Notes under the pieces: model-generated | The model's database searches: none | Told to the model about the DNA's origin: nothing | What the model saw: the letters and a program-made list of their open reading frames with translations, nothing else | Assembly: GCA_026003335.1 (NCBI GenBank) | Contig: BPHB01000001.1 | Span: 446,591-510,590, forward strand | Reading direction: 5' to 3' | Length of the DNA: 64,000 nt | Source of the DNA: Chitinophagales bacterium | GTDB lineage: Bacteria > Bacteroidota > Bacteroidia > Chitinophagales > CAIOSU01 | Shown here: in pieces, positions 45,924 to 54,495 of the stretch | Position numbering within the stretch: the first letter of the stretch is position 1 | Layout: every line of letters begins with the position of its first letter | Made by a program: the position numbers and the translations under genes

Positions 45924-48140
45924 TTATAACTTAATAAACCGGATTGACCAGCTTTTTTTACCTGCCACTAGCAGTCGTGCACAATACAACCCGGGAGCCA
46001 ACGAAGAAACATCTACTTCCCGCCCGGGTTGATGAAAGGTTGCTACTCTTGCTCCGTTGAGATTAAATATTTCTATCTTGTCAGGCGGCTGAGGAACGGC
46101 AAAATACAGTTTGTCCGTAGCGGGATTAGGATAGGCATAAACCTTTCCCGCATCGGCCTGCGGCTTGGTTATTGCTGTGGGTAATGGTAACGGACGAGGA
46201 CCAACTACCGGCCGGATCATGGGTGCACCGCGAATGATAGATTGTTTCCACTTCCCATCAGTGTAATAAAACACATGCTGCCGGGCGTCATTATTCAGGT
46301 CTAACCCTACCTGAAAATTCTCTTCAAGAAGTTGTTGCCAGCCGACATAAAATATGCCTGCAGGAATGAACACAGCCGAATCCAACGGATAAATACCGAA
46401 TGCATTATATTCCGGAAGGTATTGAAACCGTACGCCATCCCGGGCATACAAAGTATCTTCCCCTACTCCATCATTATCCAGATCAATACTGCGCCATACG
46501 GTAATTGTGAATTCCTGGGTAGTAAGCTGGTAGTTTATCTGGGTAAAATGAATCAGAATTGCCCGCAGAGAATCGTCTTTATTGAGTTTGAACTCATAGG
46601 CAAATTTCTTCAGGCCGCTCCCCTGCAGGCCAATGGCTTTTTCGGCCGATCCATCATCATAAGCGAAATAGTTCACAAAATGCACAAAAGACGCTACAGT
46701 ATCATTGTCTTTGGATACCGGATTGGCATTGATTTCTACCATACGGGCCTCAGTGGCGATAATCACTGTGTCAGTGTTCGCTGGAGCAAAAGAAGCAAAG
46801 TAGGTACTATCAGGTCGGGTCACCTGCAAAGTGCCGAAGGGCGTAATCTGGGTATTTATATCGGCATCGGTATAGATAGGCGTGCCGGAATGTCTTTCAT
46901 AGGCATAATAATAATATTGTGCTTCCTGGGTAGTGTTGTAGTTGTTATGAATAGAATAAGAAAAAGATCCCTGCATTTCCTGTTGCTTAAAATCCCGGAA
47001 ATGCTCCCAGGGCATGGAGGTATAGTTCTTCAGAAAATTGGATGGCGCATTGCCGATAGCCAGGTCTTCAATATAACCTGTGCCGGCTGTACGGTTGCGG
47101 TTCAGATATACGTAATCCAGATGCCAGTGATCATTGTTGCCGGTAATGGAGGCGTAGTTGCGAAAGCGGAACTGAAAGGCTCCCGTGAAGTAAAAAGCCT
47201 TGTTGGGTAAGCTGCCCAAATCAATCTCCACATAACGAAAGCTGGTATCCGTTAAAATGGAATCTGAGCCTGGGGTAGCCCATATCCTTTCCCAAACATT
47301 ACCCGTAAGTTTGAATTCCAGAATAAGCGAATCTTCCTCATCCGGGCGGTCGCCTAAACCCTGGGTTTGGTAAAGAAAACTGAGTATCACGCCACTGGTA
47401 TCCAGGCCAAGCAGGTTAATAGGCTTAGAGGTCAGTGTATCAGCCGGACCATAGGTGATGCCACTGTTGGCGTTATGCGGTAGTCCGTATGCATTCAACC
47501 CATCCAGGGTCGCCACACCGTAACTGAGTTTTCTGGCCGGATAATTATCATTGATGAAAGCATAATTATCCATCCAGTATGCACGTGTATCTTTCACCAG
47601 ATGATAAACAGAATAGCGGATTACAGAATCCGGACTCACCTCCGTGCTATCCACTACATTACCGGTGAGCGAATCAAAGGTATAACGATAGTATAAAGGC
47701 CAGCCGGTAATGGTATCAGTAGGCTGAAGCGTATTGCCCGGATCGTTGTGAAATATAAACTGAAAAGGGGCTTTCGGTGTGGAGTCCACTTGTTGCGTCA
47801 AAACGTTAAAAGAATAATTCCACGAGGTGTCCCGCATCCATTTTAATTCATAAATGGCGCCTTTTAACAATGTGCTGTAAATAGTCATCACAACCGGAAG
47901 GCCAGCAGTGTCATAAGGTTTGAGATGGTATTTTGAAAAATCATCAGAAAAGGGAAGTTGCAGCGTATCGGGATACACCAGAAAATTATCTGCCGGCAAA
48001 GATTTCATAGCTGCTTCAGCCCCCGCAGGGAAATGCCGGTGATATAATACCGGATTATATGTTAAATCAGAAACTACCAGTTGGGCAGAGAGGTTGCCTG
48101 CCCCCCACAGAATGAAAAAGAAAAGAGAACAATATTTCAT
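45924..48140 (-). CDS. Large T9SS type A sorting-domain protein
   Basis: A 738-residue secreted protein. Signal peptide MKYCSLFFFILWGAGNLSA. The rest up to about residue 655 is beta-rich and matches no family I can name; it has the general look of large unannotated Bacteroidota exoproteins, with AYAYDDG-like stretches (NYFAYDDGSAEKAIGLQGSG) and HWHLDYVYLNRN. The sorting domain is at 660-738: VYAYPNPATDKLYFAVPQP ... IEIFNLNGARVATFHQPGRE ... SSLAPGLYCARLLVAGKK. The start overlaps the PASTA gene stop (ATGA). Its place within a peptidoglycan operon hints at a surface role tied to the envelope, but nothing in it is enzyme-like. Confidence 0.85.
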   Translation of the reverse strand: MKYCSLFFFILWGAGNLSAQLVVSDLTYNPVLYHRHFPAGAEAAMKSLPADNFLVYPDTLQLPFSDDFSKYHLKPYDTAGLPVVMTIYSTLLKGAIYELKWMRDTSWNYSFNVLTQQVDSTPKAPFQFIFHNDPGNTLQPTDTITGWPLYYRYTFDSLTGNVVDSTEVSPDSVIRYSVYHLVKDTRAYWMDNYAFINDNYPARKLSYGVATLDGLNAYGLPHNANSGITYGPADTLTSKPINLLGLDTSGVILSFLYQTQGLGDRPDEEDSLILEFKLTGNVWERIWATPGSDSILTDTSFRYVEIDLGSLPNKAFYFTGAFQFRFRNYASITGNNDHWHLDYVYLNRNRTAGTGYIEDLAIGNAPSNFLKNYTSMPWEHFRDFKQQEMQGSFSYSIHNNYNTTQEAQYYYYAYERHSGTPIYTDADINTQITPFGTLQVTRPDSTYFASFAPANTDTVIIATEARMVEINANPVSKDNDTVASFVHFVNYFAYDDGSAEKAIGLQGSGLKKFAYEFKLNKDDSLRAILIHFTQINYQLTTQEFTITVWRSIDLDNDGVGEDTLYARDGVRFQYLPEYNAFGIYPLDSAVFIPAGIFYVGWQQLLEENFQVGLDLNNDARQHVFYYTDGKWKQSIIRGAPMIRPVVGPRPLPLPTAITKPQADAGKVYAYPNPATDKLYFAVPQPPDKIEIFNLNGARVATFHQPGREVDVSSLAPGLYCARLLVAGKKSWSIRFIKL

Positions 48141-48955
48141 GGTTCAGTAAACATAGTGTCTGCCGTATATTGTTTCAGGTATTCCGGCAGATTTTGAGTT
48201 AAGAAAATATCCACGGGCTCACCGTAATTGAGTCGTTGAGGAGCAGCAGGATCATATTCTGGCAGCTGTCTGTACACCACAGCAGTGGATGAGTCCGTGA
48301 TGGTGTTATCCCACTTAACAAATCCGAGATTGAGGTTGCTGGAAGTAAGCACCCATTTGGCTTCTTCCAGAGTTCTGCCGATAAGATTGGGCACATCTAC
48401 TGTTGTATCGCCCAGTCCGTTTCCTAATACCAGGTCAATTTTAGAGCCTTTGGGAACCAATGTGCCCGGTTCTATTTCCCTGCCGTTATAACGTTGTTCC
48501 AACACCACATTCAAACCCAGATCAGGGCGATAAATGAGCTCCCCTACCTGCAGACCAAGGCTTTCCAGAATGGGAGTTACTACTCTGAGGTTTTTATTTA
48601 CCAGACTGGGCATTTTTACTTTAGGCGGCACTGTAGAATTAACGGTGACATATACTTTTCTGTTTTCTTTCACTTTTGACAAAGGAGGCGGATCCTGGTC
48701 CAGCACGGTTAGAGGAGGCTTCCCTACGACATAAGACGAATCCATGATAAAATAATCCAGCCTGCGGTTTTGAAGCAAAGTGCTTACTTCGTCAATAGTT
48801 AACCCGCGCAGATCAGGAACGGTAATCGTTTCGCCATGATGTGTGTAGGCTTTCAGATACCACATAGCACCTTGTACCAACAGCAGGACCACCGCCACTG
48901 CCGCAACAAGGTTAATCCAGAAATACTTTGAGCGTAAAAAATCAATAATGCTCAA
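48137..48955 (-). CDS. Membrane protein with three PASTA domains
   Basis: About 272 residues. The frame is open from 48994, but residues homologous to the family start (SIIDFLRSKYFWIN) follow a TTG at 48955, so I take TTG as start; there is no ATG in the N-terminal part. One membrane helix (LVAAVAVVLLLVQGAMWYL) is followed by three PASTA domains: ITVPDLRGLTIDEVSTLLQN, VKMPSLVNKNLRVVTPILES and VDVPNLIGRTLEEAKWVLTS. PASTA domains bind muropeptides, but here no kinase or transpeptidase is attached, as is common in Bacteroidota. The gene overlaps the end of the ligase gene by 14 nt and the next gene by 4 nt, so all are translationally linked. Confidence 0.88.
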   Translation of the reverse strand: MSIIDFLRSKYFWINLVAAVAVVLLLVQGAMWYLKAYTHHGETITVPDLRGLTIDEVSTLLQNRRLDYFIMDSSYVVGKPPLTVLDQDPPPLSKVKENRKVYVTVNSTVPPKVKMPSLVNKNLRVVTPILESLGLQVGELIYRPDLGLNVVLEQRYNGREIEPGTLVPKGSKIDLVLGNGLGDTTVDVPNLIGRTLEEAKWVLTSSNLNLGFVKWDNTITDSSTAVVYRQLPEYDPAAPQRLNYGEPVDIFLTQNLPEYLKQYTADTMFTEP

Positions 48956-51629
48956 CCTTGTGTTTTTTGAAGCTAAATTCCAAAATTTTGTCAATAAAGG
49001 CGTAAGGGGTATAGCCGCTGAGTGCAGCCTGATGAAAGATACAGGTTGCAGGTGTCATTCCCGGCAGCGAGTTTACTTCTATGATAATCGTTTCCACCTG
49101 CATATCTTTTGTAACACGCACAAAAGCATCAATCCGGCAATAGCCTTCTATGTGCAGAATTTTTGCAGCCCGTTCCAAATCTTTTTTAACACAGGATGTA
49201 ATAAAACGATATTCTTCCTCATTGGCTCCTAACCGGGCGGGAGTAATGTTTTGCCCTTCACCGGCAAGAAATTTTTCTTCCAGCGACAGCACCTCTCCCC
49301 CGGCAAGGGTTTCAGAAGGTTCAAACACCTCATACTGTATCGTGCCATCATCAGCCATATGGGTTAACATACCGCAGGTAATCTCCATGAAATACTTTGC
49401 ATTGCCCCGCGTGATAAAGTCTTCAACGAGCACAGTTTGTAACTGAGGAAACTCTTCTTTAGGTTTTAGCTTAAGGGCGTCCGCAAGCTTCTTGTCTGGC
49501 TGTGATGCGTCCCGAAAAGCCATCAGCAGATAGTATTTCAATTCTTCTTCTGAAGCTATTTTTTTTACTGCCGAGCTGCACCCTTCGTCCACCGGCTTGG
49601 CAATAAGCGGGAACCCGTGTTTAGATACAACCTGTTGAATAATTTTTTGCGGATGACGAAGGAAATCATCTTTCAAAACAAGGGTTTGTCCGGCTACTTT
49701 AAAGCCATGTTGTTTCAGAATCTGATTGGTTTCAAATTTATTGATGGTGATACGGGAGGAATAAACGCCCGAACCGTTGTAGGGCACGTGTAAAGCATCC
49801 AGCTTACTCTGCACTCTCCCATCCTCCCCGGGGCGCCCGTGCAGGGCTATGAACACTGCATCCACTTCGGTAGCCAGATCTTCATAGGTGATCTGAATCG
49901 GTTCAAATAAAGGCGATTCGTAGGCATATTTGTCCGTAATTCCCCTGGCTGCGCGCTTAATGGCATCCAATACGGGATGCTGGCGAAAGGTGATAATTTT
50001 TTCGCGTATGTCATCGGCATTATCTTTCAGCAAAATATTTACCGGAATCTTGTAAAGCTGATGCTCTTCCAGTGTGCCGGTAAGGAAAACCGGGACAGGC
50101 TCATACTTATCTGAGGAAGCCAGCTTTTCATAAATATTCCTTCCGCTTTCCACTGAAATATGCCTTTCGGTGGAGATACCTCCCAGCAGAACGGCTACTT
50201 TTCTTTTGCGCTTTGCTCCGCTGCGCATCAATATGAGCTCATTGCTGAGCTGCTCACGCAGCCTGACGATGCGTATATTTCCCGCTCCGGACCGTATGCG
50301 CTCCTCCAATGATGTCAAAATGATATAGGTAAGAAACTGGGATGGATTTAAACCTATTTCAGCCGCCTGATGAAAAAAGAAAGAGGAAGGCAGCATACCG
50401 GATGTGGTGTTTGGGTCATTCAGGTAAATGGTGCCATCCGCTTTAATGAATCCGTCAATGCGGGCATATACATGAAAGCCAAAGAAATCAAACAGTTCTT
50501 CACACGCCTTACGGATGTTTTCAATTTTTTCAGGCGGCAGGTTTATGGGTGTTACCTTGCGCGAAAGTCCTGCAAGATATTTTGAACGATAATCATAAAC
50601 CTCTCCGCCTTTGATAATTTCCGTTGGCGGCAGGGCCAGCGGCCGGCCATCAGTGTTGCGCACAACGATGCAAGAAAATTCTTTCCCTTCAATAAACTCT
50701 TCAATCACCACTTCGCTTTCGCTATCTGCTCCCTCCAGCAGGAGAGGTTTATCGTGCTCATAAAAATATCGGTCAATAAATTCCATCAGCTCTTCGGGGT
50801 GGTAAATAGTCTTCCTTCCCGACAACACCGGCAGGCCTATGCCCTCACGTATGTCCACAAGATTACGGATACAAGCTACTTGGCCATCTGGGCTGAGTGC
50901 CTGCCATTCCCCCTTTGTCATGCTGTAGAGGAAGAAGCCCTTTTGCACAGCACGTATAAAAAGGGTTTTATCGGCTTTGTCTACAATACTAACCCCGATA
51001 GATGAACCTTGGTTGGCAGGCCTTACAACCAGTTTATCACCGCCCAGTTGTTGCGCCAGCCTGAAAATCTCATCTTGTCGTGCACGTGTCTGCCACTCGT
51101 GTCGTGATACAGTGATGAACTGTGGAGTGGGTCGCCCGCATGCTGATAACAGCCGTTTTTGAAAAGCCTTGTTCATGCCGATAGCCGAAGGCAAAATGCC
51201 CGAGCCACTGTAAGGGATGCCCAATCCCTGAAGTATGCCCTGTATTACTCCATCTTCCCCGTAAGATCCGTGCAGGGTAAGAAACGCAAAATCAATAAGG
51301 CGGGGAAGCTCCTCCAGTGTGATTTTTTGACCCACCGTTGCTATCATCCGATTAAGGGTCTGCTCATCCATGCTACCCAAACTTTCCAGATAGACCTGAA
51401 AGCGATGCGGACTGTCAGGAAGAAATGCAACCGGAGGATAAAAATCGCGGATGGTTCCTTTGTAAATATGCTGCCAGTTGAGCAGCACAAAGTTTCTGAG
51501 ACTATCCACAAATATCGGGACGGGTTCAAAAAGGGTTTTGTTCAGATTATCATAAACCGTGCGGCCTCCGGCAAAAGAAATTTCTCTTTCGCGGGAAGGA
51601 CCTCCAAACAGTATTCCTACTTTGAGCAT
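48942..51629 (-). CDS. Double-length D-alanine--D-alanine ligase (two fused ATP-grasp ligases)
   Basis: 895 residues, more than twice the usual 310-370. The N-terminal ligase (1-460) shows VGILFGGPSREREISFAGG, FLTLHGSYGEDGVIQGILQG, MNKAFQKRLLSACGRPTP, VVRPANQGSSIGVSIV and an end LNDPNTTSGMLPSSFFFHQA. The C-terminal ligase (475-895) shows VAVLLGGISTERHISVESG, FIALHGRPGEDGRVQSKLDA, INKFETNQILKQHG, LIAKPVDEGCSSAVKKI and IIEVNSLPGMTPATCIFHQA. Each half keeps the nucleotide and metal motifs but each deviates: Asp replaces the usual Glu of E-x-N in the first half, and GSSxGV becomes GCSSAV in the second. One half may be catalytic and the other regulatory, or both may work. First gene of the operon down to mltG. 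Confidence 0.9.
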   Translation of the reverse strand: MLKVGILFGGPSREREISFAGGRTVYDNLNKTLFEPVPIFVDSLRNFVLLNWQHIYKGTIRDFYPPVAFLPDSPHRFQVYLESLGSMDEQTLNRMIATVGQKITLEELPRLIDFAFLTLHGSYGEDGVIQGILQGLGIPYSGSGILPSAIGMNKAFQKRLLSACGRPTPQFITVSRHEWQTRARQDEIFRLAQQLGGDKLVVRPANQGSSIGVSIVDKADKTLFIRAVQKGFFLYSMTKGEWQALSPDGQVACIRNLVDIREGIGLPVLSGRKTIYHPEELMEFIDRYFYEHDKPLLLEGADSESEVVIEEFIEGKEFSCIVVRNTDGRPLALPPTEIIKGGEVYDYRSKYLAGLSRKVTPINLPPEKIENIRKACEELFDFFGFHVYARIDGFIKADGTIYLNDPNTTSGMLPSSFFFHQAAEIGLNPSQFLTYIILTSLEERIRSGAGNIRIVRLREQLSNELILMRSGAKRKRKVAVLLGGISTERHISVESGRNIYEKLASSDKYEPVPVFLTGTLEEHQLYKIPVNILLKDNADDIREKIITFRQHPVLDAIKRAARGITDKYAYESPLFEPIQITYEDLATEVDAVFIALHGRPGEDGRVQSKLDALHVPYNGSGVYSSRITINKFETNQILKQHGFKVAGQTLVLKDDFLRHPQKIIQQVVSKHGFPLIAKPVDEGCSSAVKKIASEEELKYYLLMAFRDASQPDKKLADALKLKPKEEFPQLQTVLVEDFITRGNAKYFMEITCGMLTHMADDGTIQYEVFEPSETLAGGEVLSLEEKFLAGEGQNITPARLGANEEEYRFITSCVKKDLERAAKILHIEGYCRIDAFVRVTKDMQVETIIIEVNSLPGMTPATCIFHQAALSGYTPYAFIDKILEFSFKKHKVEHY

Positions 51630-51768
51630 GCGGTAAAGTTACTGTTTGCTCAACGCTCACCGCTATGATTATGTTTCGTTATCCAACAATCCCCAGCCAG
51701 CAATGACTAAAAATGTAGGCAGATAAGGGTAACTGAAATTTCTGGTATGAGAATGCCGCCTTTTTTTG

Positions 51769-54492
51769 TCACGGCTTTGGCATATATACCATGGGTGCAA
51801 GCAACTGTTGGTCTCTCATGGTAAGCTTCAGAAAATAGGTTCCCTGCGGAAGATCAGAGATATCAAATGCCATATTGCAATAATCCGAAATACTGGCTGG
51901 CGGAAACAGCCGAAGTGTTTGTCCCAGCGCATTCAGCAAAGAGAGTTGCCCATCGACCGAAAGCATCGGGTACAGATGTATCCCAAATGTGCCGCTATGT
52001 GGATTGGGAATAATCTGCATGTGCCCGTGCATTCTGTCTGAAAATTGGTCTGCCCGAAAAGCAGTCATACTATCAGTAATCTGAATCAAGCCATCATAGT
52101 ATATCGCTGTAATCTCCTGAAAGCCAGAATCTGACACTTCCAGCGCAAGAGGATTACTCGCAAAAACAACGGGCGTTTCAGCTCCGGCATTTCCTTTTAA
52201 AGTAAACCGCATGGTGAAGAGAACAGCCGAATCCGGCCGGGTCACTCCGGTCAAGGAAGTATCATACCATGCATACCTGATTTTTCCGAAAGGAATTTCG
52301 TTCAACCCAAAACCGACAACAGACAGGCCCGGAAGCCCCATATAAGTGATCGAGTCCACTCGGGCCACTGCCGTATCAAACAGCAGGGTACCTTGCATGG
52401 AAAGTATATTTTGAAACCGAAGCCCACGTACGGAAATTTCCACTTGCCTGCCGGGAAGACCACCTGCTGAATCGGCAAACAGCACGGCAGCCGGAAGAGG
52501 CAAACTCGTTTTGGCTATTTGTGGATCCCAGCTCTGATTGACGTCTCCCAGTTTAATGGCTATAAAATCCTGATTCGTAAAAGTTCCGGCTGATGTAATC
52601 ACCAGAAAAGAATCTGTTGCTTCAGCAAACGGATGCAGGGAATCAGAAAAAATTTTGCCAGACGGCAGAAAACGCCATATCCGATGGCCGGGCAAAGTTT
52701 CCTCATAGCCCAAAAGCAACGCAGTAATATGTGGAAGATCTGACGAAGAAACAACATCATCCCCATCCACGTCAGCAGCCAGTATTTTGTAGGGAGAGTT
52801 AAGAAATCCCTTCCCGGCAAAATGCCGTTTTATGAGCGCCACATCCAGGATAGATAGTCCATTCATGATATCTGCGTCATGCCCTCTGAAGGGTGTTAAC
52901 GTGCATCCGGACGATGGAAGATTACTAAACGCAAAATGACCCGCGGAATCCGTGACAACCGTCATCGGGCCACAATCTGCCATCAGTGTAACCCCTTCCA
53001 CCGGCATACCCGCTTCTGTGTATACCGTGCCGGTAACAGTAAGTGCTGCTGCAACGGAAAAAGGAATGCAATACACATTATTTTGCTCATCGGCTTCAGC
53101 AAGCGTATTAAACTGATCGGCAGCAACTACCAGATAATAACCACCGGGGGAAGTACTGCCCGGGATGTTCACCTGATGCATCTCTGTCTCGGAGTTATCA
53201 GACATTTCGGAAACTGTCAGCGTTCCCCCATTAAAATGGGGCATCTGAGGAATATGGACAGGGCAACCCTGAGTCAGATTCATTAAATAGTAACCGATTT
53301 CTGTAGTAGCATTAACACTACCGGGGCCCACATTGCTGATTGTATATTCCAGAGTAATTACACCACCGGGCAAACTTACCGCAGGAGTTACTGATCCTTG
53401 TGTGATAACCAAATCGGGCAAAGCAGGTGCAGGGGGATGGGCGATGCAAATGTCAAAGTCAGGAGTAAGTGGGTCAAGGGTACCGTAATCATAAATTCTG
53501 ACATAATACAAATTCCCAGGAATGAGAGCCGAAGTGGTAATCCTTTCTACTCCGCCCAATCCTCCGGTATCAACGCACGCCACTTCCTGATTACAGGCTG
53601 TGTACAGGGAAAGCACAGCATCAAAATCAGAGGAGCCGGCCACGGTTATGGTATGCGTGGGTTGAATAGCCTGGAAAACGAACCAGACGTCTTTCAGGGA
53701 GGGCCCGGAAAAGCCATCACAGGTTGGTTGTGGCAGGCCGCTGACAGTGGCTCCCGCTACGCTGCCACCAACCGGTTGACAGGATAGGCTTGAAATCAGT
53801 TGTTGTGCCTGTGCACAGTTGTCATTTGCAGGTGAAGAAATGCTTCCGCTGCAAAAACTCTGTAAGTCATTTTGCAGGGCCATGTAATATGCCTTAGCAA
53901 ATTGACCCTGCCAGTAGGCATCCTGTAGTTTGGCCAGATCAGACGGATTATCAAAAAAGCCTATCTCATTCAGACATCCGATGGCATTATTGTTATCCAG
54001 CACCCCCAGATGAAATCCCAGATAGGTGTTGTCTTCCACTACCCTCCTGTTCGCCCATTGACCATAGCTCACCATCTGATTCTGCACCGCAGTGGCAAAA
54101 GCCTGGGCAGCGGCATCATTGGAAGGGCTCACATTACACCAGAATGTTTCAGTTCCCGTGCCTCCTCCCGCATTGGCATGAATACTGAGAAAACGATCGG
54201 CTCCCCAGGAGTTAGACATGGTTTCCCGCTGCGTGAGCGTAGGACATTGGCCACAGGCATTACTGGTACGGGTGAGATATACTGTCCAGCTGCAGTGGGT
54301 CTGTATGGTATCACGCAGCTTAAGGGCAACCGCCATGACAGTAAGTACCTCCCCATCCGGGCGGTCGCAGTTCTGGCATGAGGCATACACTCCATGACCC
54401 GGGTCAATGACAATGATCTGCCCGTAGGCTGAAAGATTTACTATGCACAGAATGCACAGAATACCCAGAGTAAAGAGGTGAAAAGTACGCAT
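51769..54492 (-). CDS. Secreted N-acetylmuramoyl-L-alanine amidase with dockerin, cohesin-like and T9SS domains
   Basis: A 907-residue modular exoenzyme. Signal peptide (HLFTLGILCILCIVNLSAYG). Amidase_3 at about 25-215: IIVIDPGHGVYASCQNCDRP, DRFLSIHANAGGGTGTETFW and CLNEIGFFDNPSDL supply the zinc ligands and catalytic Glu. A pre-peptidase-like domain follows at 225-345 (ANDNCAQAQQLISS, VWFVFQA), then a CARDB domain (DLVITQGSVTPAVSLPGGVI), a small prealbumin-like fold (VTGTVYTEAGMPVEGVTLMA), dockerin-like repeats at 538-592 (NGLSILDVALIKRHFAG, ADVDGDDVVSSSDLPHITAL), a cohesin-like region at about 665-785 (VEISVRGLRFQNILSMQGTL) and the sorting domain at 825-907 (IIPNPHSGTFGI). It cleaves peptide stems from peptidoglycan, probably outside the cell. 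It starts 3 nt after the TolB-like gene stop. Confidence 0.87.
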   Translation of the reverse strand: MRTFHLFTLGILCILCIVNLSAYGQIIVIDPGHGVYASCQNCDRPDGEVLTVMAVALKLRDTIQTHCSWTVYLTRTSNACGQCPTLTQRETMSNSWGADRFLSIHANAGGGTGTETFWCNVSPSNDAAAQAFATAVQNQMVSYGQWANRRVVEDNTYLGFHLGVLDNNNAIGCLNEIGFFDNPSDLAKLQDAYWQGQFAKAYYMALQNDLQSFCSGSISSPANDNCAQAQQLISSLSCQPVGGSVAGATVSGLPQPTCDGFSGPSLKDVWFVFQAIQPTHTITVAGSSDFDAVLSLYTACNQEVACVDTGGLGGVERITTSALIPGNLYYVRIYDYGTLDPLTPDFDICIAHPPAPALPDLVITQGSVTPAVSLPGGVITLEYTISNVGPGSVNATTEIGYYLMNLTQGCPVHIPQMPHFNGGTLTVSEMSDNSETEMHQVNIPGSTSPGGYYLVVAADQFNTLAEADEQNNVYCIPFSVAAALTVTGTVYTEAGMPVEGVTLMADCGPMTVVTDSAGHFAFSNLPSSGCTLTPFRGHDADIMNGLSILDVALIKRHFAGKGFLNSPYKILAADVDGDDVVSSSDLPHITALLLGYEETLPGHRIWRFLPSGKIFSDSLHPFAEATDSFLVITSAGTFTNQDFIAIKLGDVNQSWDPQIAKTSLPLPAAVLFADSAGGLPGRQVEISVRGLRFQNILSMQGTLLFDTAVARVDSITYMGLPGLSVVGFGLNEIPFGKIRYAWYDTSLTGVTRPDSAVLFTMRFTLKGNAGAETPVVFASNPLALEVSDSGFQEITAIYYDGLIQITDSMTAFRADQFSDRMHGHMQIIPNPHSGTFGIHLYPMLSVDGQLSLLNALGQTLRLFPPASISDYCNMAFDISDLPQGTYFLKLTMRDQQLLAPMVYMPKP

Positions 54493-54495
54493 GAT

